A stretch of DNA of 64,000 nt. It comes from Flammeovirgaceae bacterium UBA5585 (GTDB lineage Bacteria; Bacteroidota; Bacteroidia; Cytophagales; Cyclobacteriaceae). Where the stretch lies: positions 186,001 to 250,000 of the forward strand of contig DILT01000014.1 of assembly GCA_002425185.1 (NCBI GenBank). Direction: 5' to 3'. A program made the position numbers and the translations under genes. Below, piece after piece: positions 8,273 through 17,609 of the stretch. The notes under the pieces were generated by a model. It was given only the letters and a program-made list of their open reading frames with translations, had not been told where the DNA came from and searched no databases. The stretch's first letter is position 1, and each line of letters starts with the position of its first letter.

Positions 8273-9688
8273 CTAATTCATCCGCATCTTCAGCTTCTTG
8301 CCCAACTCTTCAACAGAGGCCTTAAAGTTGGAATCGGTTTTCATCATATCTTCTACCGATTCAAGGGCGTGTATCACGGTACTGTGATCGCGGCCGCCAA
8401 AGTTTTCGCCAATTAACGCTAAGGTAAGTTGTGTGTAGCGCTTGCAGAAGTACATGGCCACCTGGCGTGGAATAACGATCTCGCGCTTTTTTACTTTACC
8501 CTTCATGGCATCGAGGTTAACCTTAAAATATTCCGAAACGGTTTTCTGAATAAAGTCAACACTTACATCGGATTGGATTTCCTTGATGATATTTTTTAAA
8601 ACCTCCTTCGCCAAATCCAGATCAATTTCCTTTTTCAGCAAGGTAGCGTGGAATATCAATGAGTTGAGTACGCCTTCCATATCGCGGAGGTTGGTATCAA
8701 CACTATACGCCAGATACTCAGCAACCTCGGTTGGTATGTCAATACCATCGGCCTGCATTTTACGGTGAATGATGGCTAGCTTGGTTTCGAAATCCGGCTC
8801 TTGTAAATCGGCTGTAAGGCCCCACTTGAATCGGGAAAGCAGTCGCTCCTGAAATCCTTTCATATCACGCGGAGGGCAATCGCTGGTCATAATCACCTGC
8901 TTGCCGGATTGATGAAGCTGGTTAAAGATGTGAAAGAACATCTCCTGAGTTTTTTCTCGCCCAGCCAGAAACTGAACATCATCCAATATTAACAAATCTA
9001 CCTGTAGGTAAAAGTTCTGAAACTCCTGCAGTTTATGATTTTGAAGAGCATTTAAAAACTGCGTGGTAAAATCATTCTGATCGACATACAGAACAATTTT
9101 CTCCGGCATGTTATTCTTTATCTCATTACCGATAGCCTGCACCAGGTGTGTTTTTCCTACCCCTACTCCACCATAAAGCATTAAGGGATTAAATGACGTG
9201 ACACCAGGCTTTTTGGCAACGGCAACACCGGCAGAGCGCGCCAACCGGTTACAATCGCCTTCTACAAAATTATCGAATGAATAACTGGGGTTAAGCCTTG
9301 AATTAACGGTTTGCGGATTGAGCGCACGGAAGGTGAAGGGTGAATAATCACCATCATGTCCATTTCCATTGGCACGTTTACCGGCCATGCCATTGGGGTA
9401 GTTCACGGTAACAGGAGGATTTTTCGTATTTCCACTATCCACAATTACCGAGTATTCTAAACGACCATCCGAACCCAACACCTTATGAATCGCCTTCTTT
9501 AATGTAGTTACGTAATTATCTTCCAGCCACTCGTAGAAAAATTGCGAAGGCACCTGAATGGTAAGCACATCACCTTCTACACGCAATGGAACAATTGGTT
9601 TAAACCAGGTATTGTAATTCTCTTCCCCTACACTTTCCCTTACAATTTCGAGACAATCATTCCATACTGTTGTGCAGTCAGCTACCAT
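8273..9688 (-). CDS. dnaA: Chromosomal replication initiator protein DnaA
   Basis: DnaA binds DnaA boxes at the origin and opens the duplex in an ATP-dependent way. The 471-residue protein shows domain I (about residues 1-85, with the YNTWFKPI signature), a short glycine/asparagine-rich linker, and the AAA+ domain. Walker A is at residues 173-180 (GGVGVGKT) and Walker B at 232-237 (LLILDD). The C-terminal DNA-binding domain contains GRDHSTVIHA, the box-reading helix. Candidate DnaA boxes lie at 9855-9863 upstream and in a cluster at 10421-10462, so autoregulation or a nearby origin is possible. The ATG at 9688 fits the family N-terminus. Confidence 0.98.
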   Translation of the reverse strand: MVADCTTVWNDCLEIVRESVGEENYNTWFKPIVPLRVEGDVLTIQVPSQFFYEWLEDNYVTTLKKAIHKVLGSDGRLEYSVIVDSGNTKNPPVTVNYPNGMAGKRANGNGHDGDYSPFTFRALNPQTVNSRLNPSYSFDNFVEGDCNRLARSAGVAVAKKPGVTSFNPLMLYGGVGVGKTHLVQAIGNEIKNNMPEKIVLYVDQNDFTTQFLNALQNHKLQEFQNFYLQVDLLILDDVQFLAGREKTQEMFFHIFNQLHQSGKQVIMTSDCPPRDMKGFQERLLSRFKWGLTADLQEPDFETKLAIIHRKMQADGIDIPTEVAEYLAYSVDTNLRDMEGVLNSLIFHATLLKKEIDLDLAKEVLKNIIKEIQSDVSVDFIQKTVSEYFKVNLDAMKGKVKKREIVIPRQVAMYFCKRYTQLTLALIGENFGGRDHSTVIHALESVEDMMKTDSNFKASVEELGKKLKMRMN

Positions 9689-9854
9689 TTAATTTTTGAG
9701 GTTTTGAATTTTTCGTTTTCCTGCTGAGGAAAGGGAGACAAAGATGTAAAAAAAGGATTTAACAAAACAATACCCCGAACACTTGACTTTCCTAAAAAAA
9801 ATGTCGTTATAAAAAGATGGGAATTCTTTCAACTGAAACTGATAAAAAAGTTCG

Positions 9855-9863
9855 TTATCCACG
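9855..9863 (+). promoter_or_regulatory. Candidate DnaA box upstream of dnaA
   Basis: TTATCCACG matches the E. coli-type DnaA box TTATNCACA except at the last base. It lies in the 235-base divergent spacer between dnaA and mutA. This spacer is otherwise AT-rich, with A-runs, and holds no ORF I would call. Weak alone; it gains some support from the cluster about 560 bases further right. Confidence 0.4.
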
Positions 9864-9923
9864 GTAGCTTAATAAAACGCAAAAGAAATATTCAATCGAT
9901 TGAGTGTTTATTAACTTGCGTTT

Positions 9924-11045
9924 ATGAATCAACTCAATGATCTGTTTTCATCGTTTTCTCCGGCTGGCAAAGATGCCTGGGCAAAAGCTGCCAACACTGA
10001 AATTGAAGGAAAAAATGCTTTCGAACATCTGTTATGGGAACGCGCTGGAGTAACCGGCTTACCGTACTATGATGCTGCTGATCAGCCGGATAAAACATTC
10101 AATTTACCCCTTTCCAATAACGAGTTCCTTGGCGCCCGCAGTTGGTATAACATGCCTTTAGTCAAGGTATTAGCTGAAGAAGAGGCGAATAAAAAAGCGC
10201 TTCATCACTTAACCAGCGGAGCCGATGGAATTATTTTCGATCTCGGGCAAAATAACGATGTATCGCTGCAAAAGCTTCTAACTGAAATTGAATGGCCCAT
10301 ATGCCAGGTTGCATTTTTAGTCGATCAACATGCTGAATTTTTTTTTAGTACACTGGAGAAATACCTACTTGAAAAAAAATTTGAGCCGGCATCAATCGGT
10401 GGATTTGTTCTTTTAAAAACTTATCCACACTATCCACAATCTTTGCACAAAGTTGTGCACAAACTCAGTCCGTACAAAAATTTTAAACTTATCGGCATCA
10501 CTTCAAGTCACACAAATCGTATCGAATTCCTCAGCGATCTGTTGCTAAAGGCGGTTACTGAAGTTGAAGTATTAACTGATGCCGGTGTGCCTGAAGTGAC
10601 AGCCCTGCATCAGGTTTTCTTTTTTGTACCCATTGGTCAGGATTTTTTTTTAGAACTGGCCACGTTAAAAGTGCTGCGTATGCTCTGGTATCAGGTGATG
10701 AATGCCTATGGTGTAAAAAATTATAGCGCAGCCGATGTTCCCATCCATGTTATACACCCGGTCTGGAACCATGAGGCCTTTCAACCGCATGAAAACATGC
10801 TGGCAGCAACTACCGCTGGCTTATCGGCCATCCTGGGCGGATGCACATCCCTTAGCCTGGAGCCGGCAGCACCAGAAGAACGGTTAGAACGAATTGCCTT
10901 AAATGTTTCTACGATTTTACGCGAGGAGTCACACCTGAACAAGGTTGCCGATCCAACGGCAGGTTCCTACTACCTCGAAAGCATCATCAAAAATCTGGCG
11001 GATGCCGCATGGACACGTTTTACGAATCAACTAAAGGAAGGATGA
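9924..11045 (+). CDS. mutA: Methylmalonyl-CoA mutase small (beta) subunit, barrel only
   Basis: This is the non-catalytic partner of the B12-dependent mutase that interconverts (R)-methylmalonyl-CoA and succinyl-CoA. The 373-residue sequence parallels the barrel domain of mutB: it has ATTAGLSAILGGCTSLSLEP and ends just after ADPTAGSYYLES. It therefore stops at the end of the TIM barrel and lacks the C-terminal cobalamin-binding-like domain found in longer MutA proteins. The stop overlaps the mutB start (ATGA), so the two are translationally coupled and should form a heterodimer. An internal cluster of DnaA-box-like sequences lies at 10421-10462. Confidence 0.92.
   Translation: MNQLNDLFSSFSPAGKDAWAKAANTEIEGKNAFEHLLWERAGVTGLPYYDAADQPDKTFNLPLSNNEFLGARSWYNMPLVKVLAEEEANKKALHHLTSGADGIIFDLGQNNDVSLQKLLTEIEWPICQVAFLVDQHAEFFFSTLEKYLLEKKFEPASIGGFVLLKTYPHYPQSLHKVVHKLSPYKNFKLIGITSSHTNRIEFLSDLLLKAVTEVEVLTDAGVPEVTALHQVFFFVPIGQDFFLELATLKVLRMLWYQVMNAYGVKNYSAADVPIHVIHPVWNHEAFQPHENMLAATTAGLSAILGGCTSLSLEPAAPEERLERIALNVSTILREESHLNKVADPTAGSYYLESIIKNLADAAWTRFTNQLKEG
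10421..10462 (+). promoter_or_regulatory. Cluster of DnaA-box-like 9-mers inside mutA
   Basis: Four tandem 9-mers resemble TTATNCACA. They are TTATCCACA at 10421 (perfect), CTATCCACA at 10430 (one mismatch), CTTTGCACA at 10441 (two mismatches) and TTGTGCACA at 10453 (one mismatch). The last lies in a 10-base palindrome that also reads as a box on the other strand. Spacing is 9, 11 and 12 bases. It lies about 730 bases from the dnaA start. Isolated perfect boxes also occur at 27958 and 48432, so only the clustering is notable. Confidence 0.35.
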
Positions 11046-13168
11046 AACCCGATTTTTCGAAAATTGATCATACTCATTTTTCGTATGCTGCCGAACCGGT
11101 AGCGCGCAAGCCCTGGATAAGCGCTGAACAAATTGAAGTAAAGCCTGTCTATTCGGCTGACGATCAAAAAATGCTGAAGCACATTCATTTTGCATCGGGT
11201 ATACCACCCTTTTTACGCGGGCCTTATGCAACTATGTATACCACCCGCCCGTGGACAATTCGTCAGTATGCAGGTTTTTCAACAGCAAAAGAATCCAATG
11301 CTTTTTACAGGCGTAATCTTGCAGCTGGCCAACGAGGATTATCAGTAGCATTCGACCTGGCTACCCATCGTGGGTACGATTCCGATCATCCGCGTGTTGC
11401 CGGTGATGTAGGAAAAGCTGGTGTTGCTATCGATTCGGTGCTGGATATGAAAATTCTGTTCGATCAGATTCCTCTTGATAAAATGTCGGTGAGCATGACC
11501 ATGAACGGGGCGGTTATACCCATACTGGCGTTTTACATTGTAGCAGCCGAAGAACAAGGTGTGAAGCCCGCGCAACTCAACGGCACCATCCAAAATGATA
11601 TTCTCAAAGAATTTATGGTGCGCAATACCTACATCTACCCACCCGATCATTCCATGCGTATTGTGGCGGATATTTTTGCGTATACCGCCAGGCAAATGCC
11701 CCGATTCAACTCCATCAGCATTAGCGGGTATCACATGCATGAAGCCGGGGCACCCGCACAACTTGAATTGGCCTACACCCTGGCCGATGGACTGGAGTAC
11801 ATCCGCACCGGACTAAAAGCCGGAATTGCCATTGACGATTTTGCTCCGCGCCTTTCATTCTTCTGGGGTATTGGTATGAACTTCTTCATGGAAATTGCCA
11901 AGATGCGCGCTGGCCGCTTATTATGGTCGAAGATTGTTCAGCAATTCAATCCTAAAAACCCGAAGTCGATGGCGTTGCGTACACACTGCCAAACCTCTGG
12001 GTGGAGCTTAACAGAACAAGATCCATACAACAATGTAACACGCACCTGCATGGAAGCGTTGGCTGCGGTATTAGGTGGAACCCAGTCGTTGCATACCAAC
12101 TCGTTAGATGAGGCCATTGCGCTTCCCACAGATTTTTCTGCGCGCATTGCACGCAATACTCAACTCTTTCTTGAAAAGGAAACAGGCATCACCCGTGTGG
12201 TTGATCCGCTGGGTGGATCCTATTACCTGGAAACATTAACTGCCGAACTGGCTGAAAAAGCCTGGGCATTAATTGAAGAAGTTGAACACCTTGGTGGAAT
12301 GACCAAAGCCATTGAAAGTGGCATACCTAAAATGCGCATTGAACAGGCAGCTGCCGCCAAACAGGCCCGCATTGATTCAGGCGTTGATGTAATTGTTGGG
12401 ATGAATAAATATCCGGTAAACGAAAAACCAGACTTTGATATTTTAGAAGTTGACAATACAGCAGTACGCCAGGAGCAAATTGCACGGTTAAATCAGTTAA
12501 AAGCAGAACGTAACAACCTGAATGTAGATCAGGCGCTACGCGCACTAACCGAAGCTGCAAAAAATAATACCGGCAACCTGTTAGCACTGGCCATTGATGC
12601 CGCACGCCACCGCGCCACCTTAGGCGAAATTTCCACTGCGCTTGAAGCAGCATTCGGACGCTATAAAGCATCCATCAAATCTATTTCAGGTGTATATTCG
12701 GGCGAGATGAAAAACAATGTCCACTTTGATGAAGCCCGTAAACTTTCGGATGAGTTTGCTGCATTGGACGGACGCAGACCCCGAATACTGGTCGCCAAAA
12801 TGGGGCAAGATGGTCACGATCGGGGCGCAAAAGTAATTGCCACCAGCTTTGCTGATCTGGGATTTGATGTTGACATCGGGCCACTCTTTCAAACCCCTGA
12901 GGAAGTAGCCATGCAGGCCGCAGAAAACGATGTTCATGTTGTTGGCGCTTCCAGCCTGGCCGGAGGACACAAAACACTCATTCCGGAATTAATAAGCGCC
13001 TTAAAAAAAATAGGCCGCGATGACATTATGGTGGTGGCCGGTGGGGTTATCCCCGAAAAGGACTATGATTTCTTGAACAAGGCGGGGGTTTCGTTCATTT
13101 TCGGCCCGGGCACTGTAATTTCAGATGCTGCGAAATCAATTCTTAAAACCTTGATTGCCACACGGTAA
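11042..13168 (+). CDS. mutB: Methylmalonyl-CoA mutase large (catalytic alpha) subunit
   Basis: This is the adenosylcobalamin-dependent mutase converting succinyl-CoA and methylmalonyl-CoA, used in propionate metabolism or synthesis. The N-terminal barrel contains family blocks such as RGPYATMYTTRPWTIRQYAG, GLSVAFDLATHRGYDSDHPR and YHMHEAGA. The C-terminal B12 domain carries DGHDRGAKV, where His592 is the expected lower cobalt ligand. A GASSLAGGH block follows. I chose the ATG at 11042 over an upstream in-frame ATG at 11009. It gives 708 residues, overlaps the mutA stop by four bases, and is preceded by AAGGAAGG, one of the few clear Shine-Dalgarno sequences here. Confidence 0.97.
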   Translation: MKPDFSKIDHTHFSYAAEPVARKPWISAEQIEVKPVYSADDQKMLKHIHFASGIPPFLRGPYATMYTTRPWTIRQYAGFSTAKESNAFYRRNLAAGQRGLSVAFDLATHRGYDSDHPRVAGDVGKAGVAIDSVLDMKILFDQIPLDKMSVSMTMNGAVIPILAFYIVAAEEQGVKPAQLNGTIQNDILKEFMVRNTYIYPPDHSMRIVADIFAYTARQMPRFNSISISGYHMHEAGAPAQLELAYTLADGLEYIRTGLKAGIAIDDFAPRLSFFWGIGMNFFMEIAKMRAGRLLWSKIVQQFNPKNPKSMALRTHCQTSGWSLTEQDPYNNVTRTCMEALAAVLGGTQSLHTNSLDEAIALPTDFSARIARNTQLFLEKETGITRVVDPLGGSYYLETLTAELAEKAWALIEEVEHLGGMTKAIESGIPKMRIEQAAAAKQARIDSGVDVIVGMNKYPVNEKPDFDILEVDNTAVRQEQIARLNQLKAERNNLNVDQALRALTEAAKNNTGNLLALAIDAARHRATLGEISTALEAAFGRYKASIKSISGVYSGEMKNNVHFDEARKLSDEFAALDGRRPRILVAKMGQDGHDRGAKVIATSFADLGFDVDIGPLFQTPEEVAMQAAENDVHVVGASSLAGGHKTLIPELISALKKIGRDDIMVVAGGVIPEKDYDFLNKAGVSFIFGPGTVISDAAKSILKTLIATR

Positions 13169-13271
13169 ATCCACATGCTTATGCAGGTGTTACTATTGTG
13201 AAAAATGTTTCCGAAAGCCTGCGCAATTAGGTAGATTCGAAGTTGTAATTTCCAAACAAAATTTCTAAACA

Positions 13272-16200
13272 ATGAAAGCAATGCGGTTGATTGTGATTGG
13301 ATGCCTTTCTGTTCTTTTGAGCATTACTGTTCTGGCACAGAAAAAATTTGATAAAGCATTGGCTAAAGCCGATAAGAGCTATAACAACGGTGATTATGCC
13401 AAGGCCCTGAAAGCGTTAGCGAAGTATAAGTCCATGGTTACTTCCAAACTTGGGCCATCCAATGCCTCTATGCCGGGGTATCATACACGCTTTGCAAAAT
13501 ATAATCTCGCCTATGGTGTACTCACAAATTTTCAATCCAGCCTCGATCAGGCCCTTACCATAAGCACCAGTGTTTTTGGCGAACAAACCGTAAACCATGC
13601 CAGCACCTTGATTGAGGTGGCCGAAGTATTTAATCAATATGGATATTACCGCAAAAGCCGAGAATTACTCGATCAAGCAAACGACATTGTAAACAAAGCA
13701 GAACAGGTAGACCCAATTATTAAAACCAAGTTGATTCTTGAACGGGCTGAGGCGATGATTGGCCAGGGATTTTGCAACGATGCACTTTCGTTATTGCGTG
13801 CAAATGAAAGCTTTTTAGCAGGCCGCGCAGTGGACAAGGAAACTTCGGTAGTGGACGGCAAATTGAAAACTGTACGTGTACCCGAAGAAGAATGGAAACC
13901 CCGCTTCTCAAGCTATGCCCGCATGCTTTCTCTCATCACCCTTGCCTATGGCAAGAAAGGTGACATTGACAGCGTTGATATTTCGCACCGGGCATCCAGG
14001 CCATGGATTTCCAAGAATCAGAAAATGATAGGCGAAACAAGTCTGGTGTTGGTACAGGCCGACTATTGGTATACGCTGATGTATGTCGAAAATAACGATG
14101 GTGTAATACCTCCAAAATTAACCAAATCAGAAAAGTATGCCGATTTTGGTGATCAACTCAGTGAATTAAAAAAACGAACCTCCCCCTCCGTTCCGTTAGG
14201 GCATGATCTTTATCGCGCAGAACTTGGGCAACTTCAGCTGGCCGATAACCGGTCGCGTTACGCCAACCTGAAGGCCGAATACGATCGCATGTTGGGCAAG
14301 TATTTTACCAAGTCAAGCTTGCTGAATGTTAACCTGAAAGCCGTAGAATTCGATGCCAAACTTTCAAAAGATAAAACCAAAAATCTTGAACGCGATGCAG
14401 AACGCATATTAAGCAATGAAGCACTGCCACAATATTATATTACCCGCGTCCGCATACTGGAATTTCTTTACGGCATGTATGAACAAGAAAGAAAATACAG
14501 CAATGCAGAATCCACATTAAACCAAATCAACCAACTGAAAAAAGAATTGTTCGGTGAAAATTCACCCGAATATCACCTGGGGTTAATTGCATTGGCTAAT
14601 TTTTACCTCGACTACACCAATAAAATTGAAGAAGCCGGTAAAATCTATGAATCCAGCTATAACCAACTTCTTGAAAAAGAAATTCACCTTAAACATAAAG
14701 ATCATCTCAAATTACTTTACCACATTGCTTCATACTATGAGTTAACTGATCGATTCTCCCTGGCATCCAAAACCCTTGAAAAAGCTTCTGATGCAGCCCG
14801 CTCGAAGTACACCAACGAAGACCCAACCTTTGCCATTGCCCTTAATCAAATGGCCAAGCTAAGGATCAAAATCGGGGACTATGATAATGCCGATACCGAT
14901 ATTGACCGATCGCTGAAAATTTTCGATTTAAAAGAAAACAGGGAAGACAAATGGAAGGCTGACTACATCAGTGCCATCGAAACACAAGCGAAATTGTACG
15001 GCATTAAAGGTATGTTCGATGAGGCGCAAAGCAATCTCGACCGCACCCGCAGCATGATTCGTAAATCCAAAGTACCCATTGGCAACGAACTCTCTACAGC
15101 GGAAGAACTGGCAAGCTTACTCATTCAACTCGGCTCCTATTCACAAACTGATCAGTTATTGAGCAACCTGATACCGGAATATGAAAAACTTTACGGATCA
15201 CAATCCATTCGTCTGATTGATCCGTTAACCAACCGGGGAAGATTGCTGTTAGCCCGGGGCGATTACACGGAAGCTGAACGCATTGCACAGCGTGCCAACC
15301 AGATTGCCGTAAAAACCTATGGCGAAAGTTCAACCAAAGCAGCATCTACCCAGCGCTTACTCAGCGATATTAACTATAGCCTGGGCGATTATGATAAAGC
15401 CGAAGAAAATATAAAAAAGGCACTTAACAGCCTGGAGAAACAATTTGGAAGACACCATGTCGATGTAGCCCGATCGCTTTCTCAGCTGGCCCTGATAAAA
15501 TTCTACGATGGCGATAACAGGCGTGAGGTGGAAAAAATAATGGTAGAAGCCCGCGACATCATTGCCGACAAGTTGGGTAAAGACAACCCACAGTATGCAG
15601 AGATTTTGAAGAATATCGCACAACTGTACATTTCTGAAAAGAAGTATGACATCGCCTTCAACTCACTCACCATCGCTGAAAATATCTGGCTGCAAAAAAC
15701 CGGAAACAAAAGAAACATCAACACGGCAAGCATTTATGCACTAACCGGTGATGTTTATTATCAGCAAAAAAACTACAACAAAGCCGAAGAATTTTACAAC
15801 AAGGCCCTTACCGTTTACAGTAAAAACAGCTTTAGCACCTCACACCCCGAATATGTGAAGGTCATCTCAAAGCTGAGTAAGGTCTATTACATGAAGAAAG
15901 ATTATAAGCGCGCTAAAGTAAATATCGAGGGCGCCCTTAATAATTACGAAAACTTCATTAAACAATTCTTCCCGGCTTTGAGTGAACGTGAAAAAGCAAA
16001 ATACTGGAATACCATCAAAGGTGACTTTGAGTTTTACAATACCCTTGCTTTTGGTAAACTTGATGAATTTAAAGACCTGGGGGCTAATGTTTATAATTAC
16101 CAATTGTTAACAAAGGCATTATTACTAAGTTCCTCTATCAAAATCCGTGAACGCATTATGAACAGCACGGATACTGAACTAAAAACACAGTATGAGAACT

Positions 16201-17519
16201 GGATCCAGAAAAAAGAATTACTAACCCTGGCTTTGTCATTAACCCCAACCCAGTTAGCAGAAAATGAAATTGATCCTGCCGCACTGACAGCAGAAGTTGA
16301 ACGGCTTGAAAAATTTTTAAGTCAACGTTCTGAACTCTTCAGTCAGAATTTTGAAAGCAAGCGCATAACGTTTACGGATGTAGCCAAATCGCTTAAACCC
16401 AATGAAGTGGCCGTTGAAATGGTGCGCTTCAGGGTATTTAATCACACCCTCACCGATTCGGTGGTGTATGCGGCCATGTACGTAAAAAATGACAGCAAAA
16501 AACCGGAAGTAATTTTGTTAAGTGATGGTGCACGCATGGAAGGCCGAAACTTCAGGTATTACCGCAATGCCATACAGGGAAAAATTGATGATCAGAATTC
16601 ATACAATGTCTATTGGGGGCCCATTCAAAAACAACTGGGCCAGGTATCTACCATCTACCTGTCAGCCGATGGCGTGTATAACCAGATTAACCTGGAGGCA
16701 ATCCCTACCCCGGATGGAAAGTATATTCTGGATAACTCCAACATTGTGTTGGTTAGCAATACAAAGGACTTGTATTTGAATAGGGTAAAATCAAGGGCTG
16801 TGCCAGAGAATACAGCCTCCATGTTTGGCAATCCTACCTTCTACCTCATCGCCTCGAAGGATAACGTACCCATTACCCCACTTCCGGGTACTGAAGTTGA
16901 AATCAATCAGCTTCAACAACTGTTGAAACAAAAGGGCTGGACTACCGAGCAGTATCTGGAGGTGAAAGCAACCGAAGAAAGAATAAAGGAATTGAATAGT
17001 CCGAAAATTTTTCACGTGGCCACCCATGGATTTTACAAACCCACCAATGAGTTAAAGCCCGAAGATGAAATGCAGGGTAATGAATTGGCATTGACACAAA
17101 ATCCTTTATTACGCAATGGCTTGCTGTTAAAAGGTGCCGGAGATTTGCTGGATAAAACTGATTATAACTACAATATGGAGAACGGTATTCTCACGGCCTA
17201 TGAAGCGATGAACCTGAACCTGGACCGAACCGACCTGGTGGTGTTGAGTGCCTGCGAAACCGGATTAGGCGAACTTCAGGCAGGTGAAGGCGTGTTCGGA
17301 TTGCAACGCGCGTTCCTTGTCGCGGGTGCAAAAATTCTTATAATGAGTATGTTTAAAGTGGATGATGAAGCTACGCAAAAGCTAATGTTGAAATTCTATC
17401 AAAAGTGGCTTAACACCAACAACATGCGGCAAAGTTTTATTGAGGCCAAGAAAGAATTGCGTGCCGAGTATCCCGAACCGATTTACTGGGGTGCATTTAT
17501 GATGATTGGCTTAGAGTAG
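13272..17519 (+). CDS. Secreted TPR-repeat CHAT-domain protein (caspase-like fold)
   Basis: This is a 1415-residue protein with an N-terminal signal peptide (residues 1-22, ending in VLAQ). A very long array of tetratricopeptide repeats runs to about residue 930 (for example YDKAEENIKKALNSLEKQFG and YNKAEEFYNKALTVYSKN). The C-terminal CHAT domain, related to caspases and separase, has catalytic His1252 in HVATHGFY and Cys1328 in LSACETG, so it looks active. A conserved tail follows (GVFGLQRAFLVAGA, then YWGAFMMIG). CHAT proteases act as effectors in several systems, but the export signal points to a periplasmic or surface role here. No CRISPR, gasdermin or other known partner lies nearby. The gene has its own 103-base leader region. 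Confidence 0.9.
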   Translation: MKAMRLIVIGCLSVLLSITVLAQKKFDKALAKADKSYNNGDYAKALKALAKYKSMVTSKLGPSNASMPGYHTRFAKYNLAYGVLTNFQSSLDQALTISTSVFGEQTVNHASTLIEVAEVFNQYGYYRKSRELLDQANDIVNKAEQVDPIIKTKLILERAEAMIGQGFCNDALSLLRANESFLAGRAVDKETSVVDGKLKTVRVPEEEWKPRFSSYARMLSLITLAYGKKGDIDSVDISHRASRPWISKNQKMIGETSLVLVQADYWYTLMYVENNDGVIPPKLTKSEKYADFGDQLSELKKRTSPSVPLGHDLYRAELGQLQLADNRSRYANLKAEYDRMLGKYFTKSSLLNVNLKAVEFDAKLSKDKTKNLERDAERILSNEALPQYYITRVRILEFLYGMYEQERKYSNAESTLNQINQLKKELFGENSPEYHLGLIALANFYLDYTNKIEEAGKIYESSYNQLLEKEIHLKHKDHLKLLYHIASYYELTDRFSLASKTLEKASDAARSKYTNEDPTFAIALNQMAKLRIKIGDYDNADTDIDRSLKIFDLKENREDKWKADYISAIETQAKLYGIKGMFDEAQSNLDRTRSMIRKSKVPIGNELSTAEELASLLIQLGSYSQTDQLLSNLIPEYEKLYGSQSIRLIDPLTNRGRLLLARGDYTEAERIAQRANQIAVKTYGESSTKAASTQRLLSDINYSLGDYDKAEENIKKALNSLEKQFGRHHVDVARSLSQLALIKFYDGDNRREVEKIMVEARDIIADKLGKDNPQYAEILKNIAQLYISEKKYDIAFNSLTIAENIWLQKTGNKRNINTASIYALTGDVYYQQKNYNKAEEFYNKALTVYSKNSFSTSHPEYVKVISKLSKVYYMKKDYKRAKVNIEGALNNYENFIKQFFPALSEREKAKYWNTIKGDFEFYNTLAFGKLDEFKDLGANVYNYQLLTKALLLSSSIKIRERIMNSTDTELKTQYENWIQKKELLTLALSLTPTQLAENEIDPAALTAEVERLEKFLSQRSELFSQNFESKRITFTDVAKSLKPNEVAVEMVRFRVFNHTLTDSVVYAAMYVKNDSKKPEVILLSDGARMEGRNFRYYRNAIQGKIDDQNSYNVYWGPIQKQLGQVSTIYLSADGVYNQINLEAIPTPDGKYILDNSNIVLVSNTKDLYLNRVKSRAVPENTASMFGNPTFYLIASKDNVPITPLPGTEVEINQLQQLLKQKGWTTEQYLEVKATEERIKELNSPKIFHVATHGFYKPTNELKPEDEMQGNELALTQNPLLRNGLLLKGAGDLLDKTDYNYNMENGILTAYEAMNLNLDRTDLVVLSACETGLGELQAGEGVFGLQRAFLVAGAKILIMSMFKVDDEATQKLMLKFYQKWLNTNNMRQSFIEAKKELRAEYPEPIYWGAFMMIGLE

Positions 17520-17573
17520 TCAAAGTGATCATACGTCATTAGGAATAGGTCAAAATGCATCAGAAGCATACTC

Positions 17574-17605
17574 TTGACTAATGCCCCACGACTTCTGTAT
17601 ACTTG
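17574..17605 (+). promoter_or_regulatory. Candidate Bacteroidota-type promoter of the aldolase gene
   Basis: TTG at 17574, a 21-base spacer and TATACTTG at 17598-17605 resemble the -33/-7 consensus (TTTG, TAnnTTTG). The ATG follows the -7 box after only four bases, so the transcript would be leaderless or nearly so. The same TTG-N21 spacing recurs at 36690-36721 and 47104-47135. Confidence 0.45.
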
Positions 17606-17609
17606 CCGG

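Noticed and set aside
12327..12671. 114-residue minus-strand frame inside mutB
   Set aside because: Antisense to the strongly conserved mutB; no independent evidence.
13272..17519. TPR-CHAT protein as a type III-E CRISPR (Craspase) effector
   Set aside because: It has a signal peptide and there is no CRISPR array or gRAMP gene near; the likeness is only the general TPR plus CHAT layout.
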